A stretch of DNA of 64,000 nucleotides from Verrucomicrobiaceae bacterium (GTDB lineage Bacteria > Verrucomicrobiota > Verrucomicrobiia > Verrucomicrobiales > Verrucomicrobiaceae): NCBI GenBank assembly GCA_024232965.1, contig JACKQF010000001.1, positions 868,001 through 932,000 of the forward strand. Reading direction: 5' to 3'. The first letter of the stretch is position 1; every line of letters starts with the position of its first letter. The notes under the pieces were generated by a model. The model was not told the DNA's origin. It ran no database searches and worked only from the letters and a program-made list of their open reading frames with translations. Below are positions 28,333 to 37,100 of this stretch, piece by piece. The translations under genes were made by a program, and so were the position numbers.

Positions 28333-29915
28333 CCCCCGTTTCCATCTTCAACGACGTCATCGGTCCTGTAATGCGCGGGCCGTCGAGTTCGCACTGTGCC
28401 GCTGCACTTCGCATTGGGCGGCTCGCGCGGGATTTGATGGACGGCGAGATCACCGAAGTGCTCGTCGAGTTCGATCGCGAAGGCTCACTGCCAACTACGC
28501 ATGAGAGTCAAGGAAGCGACATGGGCCTTTTCGGCGGACTGCTTGGCTGGGACGCCGATGATGAGCGGTTGCCGGACTCGGCGCAGGCTCTAGCCGATGC
28601 TGGAATCATGCTACGCATCGAGACCGTCGATGTCGGCGATCCACATCCGAACACCTACCGACTCACGCTGCGCAACGAACGCGAAACGCACTCGCTCATC
28701 GCCATCTCCACTGGCGGTGGCATGATGGAGGTTCTCAGTATCGACGGCGTGGGCATTTCCATGGATGGCGGCTATCATGAGACATTGATTTGGCAGTCTC
28801 GTGAAGCAGACACTCCTGTCTGCCCGACCGAGATCGCCGCAGCAGACAAGAGTGTCTGCTTCACGCCAGACGATGAGGTCATCGTTCATGAACTCGGTGA
28901 CAAACGGCTCATCCAAATCAAAGCAAACCGATTCCTCGTCTTGGACGGATCACTTGCAACCAAACACCTCTCTCCCGTCCTCCCCGTTCCATCTCGCCAA
29001 AACCTCCGGGTGCCCTTCACGAGCTGCGCCGACATGCTGACGCGTGACGGCAATCTTCACACGCCGCTGTGGAAACTCGGCGTGGAGTATGAAATGGCTC
29101 GCGGTAACTTCTCCGAGTGTGAAGTCATCGACAAGATGATCGCCATCGTGCGCATCTTGCGCAAATCGATCGCCAGTGGCATCGCGGGCACGAGTTATGA
29201 AGATCGGGTGCTAGGGCATCAAAGTGGGCGATTTCAAGAGATGCTCAACACAGGCCGCCTGCTTGATGGAGGCGCCCTGAACCGCATCGTGCTCTACGTC
29301 ACGGCCTTGATGGAAGTGAAGAGCAGCATGGGTGTCATCGTCGCCGCACCCACGGCTGGTGCCTGTGCTGCCTTACCCGGTGCGGTGATTGGGATGGCGG
29401 AGGCGATGAACCAAGGCGAGGAGGAGATGGCCAAGGCTCTGCTTGCCGCCGGGTTGATCGGTGTGTTCATCGCGACGCGCTGGACCTTTGCGGCGGAAGT
29501 TGGTGGTTGTCAGGCAGAGGGAGGATCTGCGGCCAGTATGGCAGCGGCTGCGCTCGTGACGCTTGCAGGTGGCACACGCGATCAGGCCATCGCAGCAGCC
29601 TCCATGGCCTTTCAGAGCATGCTCGGCCTGATTTGTGACCCCATTGCAAACCGCGTCGAGGCGCCGTGTCTGGGCAAGAACGTCATGGCGGCGAGCAACG
29701 CGCTCTCCTGTGCAAACATGGCGCTCGCCGACTTCGATCCCCTCATCCCGCTCGATGAAGTCATCGACGCTGCGAAGAACGTATCTGAGATGATGCCGCG
29801 CGAGCATCGTTGCACTTCCCTCGGTGGATTGGCCATCACCCCGACCTCCTTGGAGATCGAGCGAAAGCTGGCCTCCCTAAAATCCAGAAGCTGCGGTTCC
29901 TGTGGCTGCCATTGA
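28329..29915 (+). CDS. sdaA: L-serine ammonia-lyase (iron-sulfur dependent serine dehydratase)
   Basis: A 528-residue single-chain enzyme converting L-serine to pyruvate and ammonia. The N-terminal beta domain has GPSSSHCAAALRIGR; the C-terminal alpha domain has GGCQAEGGSAAS, LICDPIANRVEAPCLGKN, which provide the three cysteines of the 4Fe-4S cluster. A 64-base palindromic repeat encodes an extra stretch at residues about 158-179, in the linker region of the beta domain, so the protein is slightly longer than usual. Its place within the sulfatase/peptidase run suggests use of serine released from a Ser-rich substrate. The C-terminus ends in CGSCGCH. Confidence 0.92.
   Translation: MTPVSIFNDVIGPVMRGPSSSHCAAALRIGRLARDLMDGEITEVLVEFDREGSLPTTHESQGSDMGLFGGLLGWDADDERLPDSAQALADAGIMLRIETVDVGDPHPNTYRLTLRNERETHSLIAISTGGGMMEVLSIDGVGISMDGGYHETLIWQSREADTPVCPTEIAAADKSVCFTPDDEVIVHELGDKRLIQIKANRFLVLDGSLATKHLSPVLPVPSRQNLRVPFTSCADMLTRDGNLHTPLWKLGVEYEMARGNFSECEVIDKMIAIVRILRKSIASGIAGTSYEDRVLGHQSGRFQEMLNTGRLLDGGALNRIVLYVTALMEVKSSMGVIVAAPTAGACAALPGAVIGMAEAMNQGEEEMAKALLAAGLIGVFIATRWTFAAEVGGCQAEGGSAASMAAAALVTLAGGTRDQAIAAASMAFQSMLGLICDPIANRVEAPCLGKNVMAASNALSCANMALADFDPLIPLDEVIDAAKNVSEMMPREHRCTSLGGLAITPTSLEIERKLASLKSRSCGSCGCH
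28801..28864. repeat. Palindromic dispersed repeat, copy 2 (in serine dehydratase gene)
   Basis: Arms at 28801-28822 and 28843-28864 pair at 21 of 22 positions with a 20-base loop; the core is CAGACACTCCTGTCTG opposed to CAGACAAGAGTGTCTG, flanked by GTGAAG and CTTCAC. This is the longest and best preserved copy. It keeps the reading frame of the dehydratase. Confidence 0.85.
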
Positions 29916-29920
29916 TCATA

Positions 29921-31444
29921 ATGAAATCGATCCTTCTCATTGTTACCTTATTCTCGCTGCTTCATCGTAGCGCCTTCTCGGCGGAAGACCGACCCAACAT
30001 CATCTTTCTGTTTTCCGATGATCAAACGATCCGCGCTGCGGGCTGTTATGGGAATCAAGACATCATCACGCCGCATCTCGATCAACTCGCGAAGGACGGC
30101 ACTCGTTTTGCCAATCACTACAACACGACCTCCATCTGCATGGCCAGTCGTTGCTGCGTGCTGACTGGGCTTTACGAATATCGCCACGGCTGCAACTTCG
30201 ATCACGGCGATCTCGCGCGGCATTTCTTCGAAGCCTCCTACCCGGTCCAGTTGCGGCAGGCGGGTTACTTCACGGGTTTTGCGGGCAAGATTGGATTCTT
30301 GCTGGAGGGCGAGCCGTTTGAGGCGTTTGAAAATCAATTCGATGTGTGGGCAGGCGGGCCAGGGCAGACTGAATATGCGACGGCGAAGAACCAGGGCATC
30401 GCCCAGTATGCGCAGCAATACCCGCACTGCTCGCGTGCCTATGGCGCATGGGCATTGGACTTTCTGAAGTCCGCAAAAAAGAGCGGGAAGCCCTTCTGCA
30501 TGAGCATCAGCTTCAAGGCACCGCACTTGCCCTTCACGCCGGACCCCATCGACATGAAGCTCTACGAAGGGAAGACCTTCACCCGTCCAGCCAACTATGG
30601 CGTGGAAAATGGAAAGCACCTCTCCCCACAGGTCCACACCAGTCGGGCCGCCTCCGGCTATCGCGAGTGGATGAACGACTACGATGGCACCGTGGCCAAA
30701 TATTACGCTCTCATCACGGGAGTCGATGCTGCGCTTGGAATGATCCGCGATGGACTTGTGCGCGAGGGTCTGTCGCAAAACACCGTCATCATCTTTACTT
30801 CCGACAACGGCTACAACAGTGGCTCGCATGGTTTTGGCGACAAAGTCATTCCGTATGAGGAGGGCTCCAAATCACCATTGATCATTTACGATCCGCGGCT
30901 TCCGAAGCAACACGCGGGCCAGGTCAGCGATGCCATCATCGCCAACGTGGACATGGCCGCGACGATCTTTGCGCTTTCTGGCGTGCCCGTGCCTGAAGGT
31001 ATCGATGGCAAAAACTTGACGCCGTTGCTGACGAAGCCTGAGGGTCAAGTCCGTGACCATCTCCCGCTCTTTAACTTCTGGGGCACCTCGTCAGCGCAAT
31101 CCATGGCCATTGTCTCTCCGGGCTGGAAGTACATTCATTGGTATTACGGCGAAGGCATGAAACCCACGGAGGAGCTCTTCCAACTTTCCACCGACGGCAT
31201 TGAGATGTTCAATACCGCCGAAAACACGCCGCAGGCCGATCAAATCAGCACCATGCGTGACTTTTACGATCAGGAGCTTGCAAAGATCGCCGCCAACGTT
31301 GTTTCGGATCATGGCTACGAGAATTATCCCACCTTGTTCAGTCGGACGATTCCCTGGGGGCAAAAGGCACCGCTGCTAACGGCCAAGAAGGCAGCGAACC
31401 CCGAGAACCCGAAGAAGAAACGCAAGGCCAAGAAGGAGGAATAA
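29921..31444 (+). CDS. Secreted sulfatase with CxASR-type active site
   Basis: A 507-residue sulfatase with a signal peptide (about 20 residues). The formylglycine Cys73 is in ICMASRCCVLTG, the CxAxR variant instead of CxPSR, which maturation enzymes also accept. FLFSDDQT holds the N-terminal metal aspartates and FTSDNGYN the C-terminal ones. The tail is very Lys-rich. I start at ATG 29921, six bases after the dehydratase stop, because upstream codons read through that gene in another frame. Part of the sulfatase series that desulfates the locus substrate; regiospecificity unknown. Confidence 0.88.
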   Translation: MKSILLIVTLFSLLHRSAFSAEDRPNIIFLFSDDQTIRAAGCYGNQDIITPHLDQLAKDGTRFANHYNTTSICMASRCCVLTGLYEYRHGCNFDHGDLARHFFEASYPVQLRQAGYFTGFAGKIGFLLEGEPFEAFENQFDVWAGGPGQTEYATAKNQGIAQYAQQYPHCSRAYGAWALDFLKSAKKSGKPFCMSISFKAPHLPFTPDPIDMKLYEGKTFTRPANYGVENGKHLSPQVHTSRAASGYREWMNDYDGTVAKYYALITGVDAALGMIRDGLVREGLSQNTVIIFTSDNGYNSGSHGFGDKVIPYEEGSKSPLIIYDPRLPKQHAGQVSDAIIANVDMAATIFALSGVPVPEGIDGKNLTPLLTKPEGQVRDHLPLFNFWGTSSAQSMAIVSPGWKYIHWYYGEGMKPTEELFQLSTDGIEMFNTAENTPQADQISTMRDFYDQELAKIAANVVSDHGYENYPTLFSRTIPWGQKAPLLTAKKAANPENPKKKRKAKKEE

Positions 31445-31451
31445 TCTCGTG

Positions 31452-33155
31452 ATGAAGTTGAAAGCATTCGTCTTCCTACTTGCGGTCCATGTGCTGGCGA
31501 TGGCCGCATCTGCCGATAGTGCTGTGGCCAAACCCAACGTCCTCTTCATCTCCATGGATGACTTGAACGACTGGATTGGTTGCCTCGGCGGCCATCCACA
31601 GACGAAGACGCCGAACCTGGATCGATTGGCCAAGAGTGGCGTTCTATTTACCAACGCGCACTGCGCCGCCCCGTCCTGCAATCCATCGCGCACTGCCATT
31701 TTCACCGGTCTGCCGCCGCACCGCTCTGGCCTCTATCACAACGGTCAGAAAATGCGCGACGTCTTGCCGAACGCGGTTCTCATTCCTCGATACTTTGCCA
31801 AGCATGGCTACTGGAGCGCCGGGGCAGGGAAGTTGTTGCACTACATGATCGATCCTCCCTCCTGGGACGATTACTTCCCTGACAAGGCGAAGGACAATCC
31901 GCTGCCGGAGACTTTTTATCCCGCGAAACGTCCCGTGAATCTGCCCGTCGGTGGACCCTGGCAATATGTTGAGACCGACTGGGCCGAACTGGATGTGACT
32001 GACAAAGAATACGGGGGTGACTGGAGTGTGACGGAGTGGATCGGCAAACAACTGACACGGGAACACGACAAGCCCTTCTTCCTCGCCTGCGGCATCTACC
32101 GGCCACACGAGCCCTGGTTCGTGCCGAAGGAATACTTCAAACCTTTTCCTCTGGACAGCATCCAGCCTGGGCCTGGATTCAAAGCAGATGATCTCGACGA
32201 TGTGCCACCAGCCGGGCAAAAGATCGGACGCAACCGCTACTTTGAGCACATCCAAAAACACGGCCAGTGGAAGCAGGCCATCCAATCCTACTTGGCCGCG
32301 ATCTACTTTGCAGACGCGATGCTCGGTCGTGTGCTGGATGCGCTGGAGCACGGACCGAACCGCGACCATACGATCCTGGTGCTGTGGAGTGATCATGGTT
32401 GGCATCTGGGGGAAAAGGAGCATTGGCAAAAGTTCACCGGTTGGCGGCAGTGCACCCGTGTGCCATTGATCATTCGTGTCCCAGGCGGCAAGAGTGGGGC
32501 GGTGTGCGATCAGCCGGTGAGTTTGGTCGATCTCTACCGCACGCTCACCGACCTTTGTGCGCTGCCTGCGCCGGATGGGATCAGCGCCCATAGCTTGGTG
32601 CCCTTGCTGGAAAATCCCGAAGCCGATTGGACTCACCCGGCGATCACCCAGCTCAGTCACCCCGAAGAATACGCCATCAGCACTCGCTCCTGGCGCTACA
32701 TCCATTATCGAAACGGCGAGGAAGAGCTCTACGACATTCAGAATGACCCGCACGAGTGGACCAACCTCGCCATGAAGCCCGAGCACGCGGCAAAGCTCGC
32801 CGACCTCCGCACCCTAGCTCCACAGAATCCCGTGCCAGTTCCTGAGGTTCCCGTTGCCTCGCTACCCACATTGGAGTGGCATTCCGCTGGCGACACCGTC
32901 CCGCCATCGAAGCCCGACGGAGGGACGTTTGACGTATTCTTCACCAACAATCGCCCGCAACCCGTCGAACTCTGCTGGATGACGCCAACCGGCGAGCCGA
33001 AGTCCTATGGTCAGATCGAGCCCAAAGGTCAAAAGCGACAGTCCACCCGACCCGGTGCCGTGTGGATGGTGCGCGATGGTGACCAGAAAACGCTGGGCCA
33101 CTTCGTGATCGGGGATCGCAGTGCGCGGGCGATTGTTCCAGCGCTGAACCGCTGA
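31452..33155 (+). CDS. Iduronate-2-sulfatase-like sulfatase with C-terminal VHL-beta-like domain
   Basis: A 567-residue secreted sulfatase. Formylglycine Cys76 lies in SCNPSRTAIFTG; FISMDDLND and WSDHGWHLG carry metal ligands. Like the protein at 9499-11259 it ends in a VHL-beta-like module (residues about 490-567): W509, Y519, T532, A536 and W538 are at pVHL spacing, with Ala replacing the pocket His. The strong AAGGAGG about 12 bases upstream supports the ATG at 31452 (GTG at 31449 is adjacent). The intact Trp/Tyr/Thr/Trp set suggests a binding role, though loss of the His may alter affinity or specificity. Confidence 0.88.
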   Translation: MKLKAFVFLLAVHVLAMAASADSAVAKPNVLFISMDDLNDWIGCLGGHPQTKTPNLDRLAKSGVLFTNAHCAAPSCNPSRTAIFTGLPPHRSGLYHNGQKMRDVLPNAVLIPRYFAKHGYWSAGAGKLLHYMIDPPSWDDYFPDKAKDNPLPETFYPAKRPVNLPVGGPWQYVETDWAELDVTDKEYGGDWSVTEWIGKQLTREHDKPFFLACGIYRPHEPWFVPKEYFKPFPLDSIQPGPGFKADDLDDVPPAGQKIGRNRYFEHIQKHGQWKQAIQSYLAAIYFADAMLGRVLDALEHGPNRDHTILVLWSDHGWHLGEKEHWQKFTGWRQCTRVPLIIRVPGGKSGAVCDQPVSLVDLYRTLTDLCALPAPDGISAHSLVPLLENPEADWTHPAITQLSHPEEYAISTRSWRYIHYRNGEEELYDIQNDPHEWTNLAMKPEHAAKLADLRTLAPQNPVPVPEVPVASLPTLEWHSAGDTVPPSKPDGGTFDVFFTNNRPQPVELCWMTPTGEPKSYGQIEPKGQKRQSTRPGAVWMVRDGDQKTLGHFVIGDRSARAIVPALNR

Positions 33156-33316
33156 GTCACAACCGCAACCTGTCGACTGACCTTCATTGGCGACGCGGCC
33201 TGGATTGGAATTCATGAAGGGCAGGGGGGCGGACGTATCGCTGCCTGCTTTCGTATCGCTATGTTACCTTTTCCCTCCAAAAGGTCATGGACTTGTGGCA
33301 GCATGCCCAAGCCCCG

Positions 33317-34057
33317 ATGACCTCCGAACCTCGACCTCTCTTTGACGCCGCCCCATTCCTGACCACGCGGTGGACGCGGGTTTGTTTGGCGAAGGCGGAC
33401 TCGGACGATGGGCGCACGGCCCTGGCCGATCTCTGCGATGCGTATTATGAGCCGGTCCTGGCCTACCTGCGCTGTGCCTTCAGGGACGCGGATGCGGCGC
33501 GGGAGATGAGCCATGCGTTCTTTGCGCAGATGCTGGCAGGCGGCACGATCCACACGGCGGATCCGGAGCGGGGTCGGTTTCGGTTTTACCTGCTGGGGGC
33601 GGTGCGGCACTTCGTCGCCCGCCATCGCGAGGCGGAGACGCGGCTGAAGCGCGGTGGTGGCGTGGCGCCGCTGTCGCTGGATGCGGACACGCCGGAGTCG
33701 CCAGCGCTGCAGGTTCCGGATGCGGCGCAGCCCTCGCCGGAGGCGGCGTTTGATCGGCAGTGGGCGGTGACGGTGCTGGATCGGGCGATGGCGGCGCTGG
33801 GCGCGGAGTGTGCGGCGCAGGGGAAGTCGGTCTTGTTTGACCAACTGCGCCCGTGGTTGGTCGGGGAATCGGGCTACGGTGATCAGTCGGCAGCGGCGCA
33901 GGCACTGGGGCTGAGCGCGGCGGCCTTCAAGGTCACGGTGCATCGCATGAGGCAGCGCTTCCGCCAGCGGGTGAAGGCGGAGATTGCCGGGACCCTGAAG
34001 GATGCGGCGGTGATCGAAGATGAAATGCGTTCCCTGCTGATGGCGCTGGGGGGGTGA
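33317..34057 (+). CDS. RNA polymerase sigma factor, ECF-like
   Basis: A 246-residue protein (start 33317; ATG 33287 possible) with the outline of a two-domain sigma factor: region 2 at about residues 45-110 (YYEPVLAYLRCAFRDADAAREMSHAFFAQML) and region 4 near residue 195 (QALGLSAAAFKVTVHRMRQRFR). Between them is a Pro/Ala-rich linker. This kind of sigma factor regularly precedes a Ser/Thr kinase gene in planctomycetes and Verrucomicrobiota, as it does here with 43 bases in between. The targets are unknown; a role in controlling the locus is a guess. Confidence 0.8.
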   Translation: MTSEPRPLFDAAPFLTTRWTRVCLAKADSDDGRTALADLCDAYYEPVLAYLRCAFRDADAAREMSHAFFAQMLAGGTIHTADPERGRFRFYLLGAVRHFVARHREAETRLKRGGGVAPLSLDADTPESPALQVPDAAQPSPEAAFDRQWAVTVLDRAMAALGAECAAQGKSVLFDQLRPWLVGESGYGDQSAAAQALGLSAAAFKVTVHRMRQRFRQRVKAEIAGTLKDAAVIEDEMRSLLMALGG

Positions 34058-34100
34058 AAAAAGTGGGTAACTCTTTTGGTGCCACACGGCATGGCTTGCT

Positions 34101-37100
34101 ATGGACCCTTCAACCTCCTCCTCTTCCTCCAAATGCCCCCGCTGCGGGGAATCGCTGCCTACCGATGCGGTGGTGGGGCTCTGCCCGCGCTGCCTGATGG
34201 TCGGGGCCATGCAACCCACGCAAGCGGGTGCAGCGGCAGCGGCGATCCCATTGCTGACGCCTGAAGAACTCGCGCCGCACTTCCCGCAGTTGGAAATCCT
34301 CGAATGCCTAGGGCGCGGCGGCATGGGCGTGGTTTACAAGGCGCGGCAAAAGTCGCTGAACCGTCTGGTGGCATTGAAGTTGCTGGCACCAGAGCGGGCG
34401 GATGATCCGCAGTTCGCGGCACGGTTTGAAAAGGAGGCCCATGCGCTGGCGGCGCTGAATCACCCGAACATCGTGGGCGTGCATGACTTTGGCGTGACTC
34501 AGACACTCCTGTCTGAGACGCCCACCTACTTCCTGCTGATGGAGTTTGTGGACGGGGTGAATCTGCGCCAACTGCTGCAAACGAAGCGGCTGACGCCGAA
34601 GGAAGCGCTGAGCATCGTGCCACCGATCTGCGAGGCACTGCAATGCGCGCATGATCACGGCATCGTGCATCGCGACATCAAGCCGGAGAACTTGCTGATC
34701 GATAAAAACGGCACGGTCAAAATTGCCGACTTTGGCATCGCAAAGATTGTCCACCGTGAAACAGACACTTCTGTCTGTTCAGGGGCAGAGCAGACAGAAG
34801 TGTCTGCATCACTCCCCCAAGGCACGCCCGACTACGCGGCGCCAGAGCAGCAGGACAACAGTGTCGCCACGGACCACCGCGCTGACATCTACAGTCTCGG
34901 CGTCGTGCTTTACGAGATGCTGACGGGCGAGCGACCCCAGCAGGACTTCGTCCCGCCCTCGAAGCGCGTGCAGGTGGATGTGCGCATTGATGAGATCGTG
35001 CTGAAAGCGCTGGAGAAGACACCGGAGCTGCGCTTCGCCACGGCGACGGAATTTCGCACGCAGGTGGAGGCGGCCACAAACAGTCCGTCGCAGCCAGTTG
35101 CCCCGGACCTTTCGCGTTTCAGTAAAGATCCTGGCAACTGGCGCTTCTTCTTCATCTACTTCTGTCGGGAAGACCCGCGCATCATCGTGCCGAAACGCAT
35201 CGCTGGGCTCGGCTGGACGATCAACTTCGCGCGCCCGTCTGCCGTGCCGCTGCTGGCAGGGCTTTGCGGTGTCGTTTGGGCTGTCCTTGAAATCCTCCAG
35301 CAATCGCACGCCTCGCACCAAACGATCTGGACAACGGCATTGGTAATGTTGGCGGGTCTGGTGGTGTTTTGCCAGAGACTTTCCAATCCGGTGCAGCGAC
35401 CCGGCGGAGGAGGTTTGTTCGACCTGTCGAAGGCGACGAATCCGTTCACGAGGCACCTGCTTGTGCCCGCAGGCGTGTTTGGCGTCATTTACACGGCGCT
35501 GGTGCTTTATGTGACCACCACTGGGGCACATTTGCCCGACCGGGTGGCGACTCACTTCGGGGCCAGCGGGGCGGCGAATGGCTGGATGACACGGCAAGAA
35601 CATATCACCTTCACCTGCCTGATGCCGCTCGGATTGATGGTGTTTCTTATTTTGGTCCTCGGGCTCAGCGCCCTCAATCCGCAGTCGTTGAATCTGCCTC
35701 ACCGCAACTACTGGATGGCTCCTGAGCGCCGCCGGGCAACCTTTTGTATCCTCGGTGGGCAAAACCTCCTTCTCGGCGCGATCATCACTCTATTCTTGGG
35801 CGCCATCCATTGGTCCATCCTGACAACCAACCAGACCACTCCGCCGAAGCTATCCGGCGGACTACTCTATGGCCCCGTGGTGGGATTCGTCGGACTGATG
35901 GTGCTCTGGGGCGTCGGCCTGGCGTCTCGATTCTCAAAGAAGGACGAGCCGAAACTCGTGAACTACAACGTCGCGTCCACGACGAAGTCAAAGTGGCTGA
36001 TTTTGATCGGGTGGCTCGCGGTGCTTGGACTTGGCGTGTTTCTTTGGTCGCATCTCAATGGGCCTTCAAACCCGCTATCAAAACCCGAGCAAACTTTGGT
36101 CGAGACGAATGCGCGGACGAATCCGGACTGGTGCGAGATCGAGCTTCTTTATCCACCGACTTATCCTTTTGACAAGAGCATGCACTGCCAATGGCTGGTC
36201 AGGGCATCGCGTCCAGAGGTGGTTCGGTTCGAGCTTCCAGGTAATGTGATCAATGATCCTTTGCGCGACACGACTCCATTGATCCAAGGCAAAAAGATGG
36301 TGCCAAGATCGTTTAGCACGCAATTGAGTCTCACGGTGAGGGGCAGCGCCAGCAACAAGTCCAAGCTCTACCTGATGGTCGGTCCAGAAGCTTATCAGGC
36401 GGACGTGGATCTGCCGTTTGAAGAGGTGAAAACGCAGATCGCGAAGACGCTGCGGACTCAACCCACCCAGGTCGGCCGCAACACTCCAACGGAGATGTTT
36501 GTGCTGAATGGCAAGCCGTATGTTCTGCAAGTGGTGGACGCACCCGAATCAACTGCCGCTGCCACTCATCCCATTCCTCCGATTGGCAGTGGGAGCATTC
36601 GGGCGGACTCTGCTCAAGTCGTGAGTGAAGCACACCAAAGACTCAGTTGGCTGATCGAAGACCAGCCTCCGCTCGCCGCTGATAGTCCCGAGTTGCGCAA
36701 GTCACCCTATTTTCCTCTCCCGGCCGAGGCTGTTGGCTGGGCCGAGTTTGCCGGGCAGTTCAATCCCGTCATGTATCTGGCCGGCCCGCTGCCGCGCGGG
36801 GGCTCGGAATCGCTGGGAACTGGGTTGGAAACCGAGCCGGGAAAAGCCGTCACGCTGGAGGTGTTTCGCGGCACCCACGCATTGGCGGTCGCGAACCGAT
36901 TCCTCGGCCAGTTCCAAATCGTCTGCCAGCCAGCCACGGCGGAGGTCGAAGCAGAATTCACACTGTCCGAGCAAGGCCAGCTTTTCTTCCATGTGTTCAC
37001 GACGCAAAGCGGTGTCCGTCTGGAAGGAACTCGAACCCGCCCCGCAGATCCGGCAGACAAGCCCGTCGGGAGGCACCTCAAGTTGCGAAGTCCAACCGGA

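Noticed and set aside
31644..32786. Minus-strand 380-codon open frame inside the second iduronate-2-sulfatase-like gene
   Set aside because: Shadow frame; the plus strand carries the intact sulfatase.
33212..34324. Minus-strand 370-codon open frame across the sigma factor and kinase start
   Set aside because: Very Arg/Pro-rich and antisense to a recognisable sigma factor and kinase.
26812..34812. Interpretation of the palindromes as a CRISPR array
   Set aside because: Copies are far apart, sit in coding frames and vary in loop sequence; there is no regular spacer unit.
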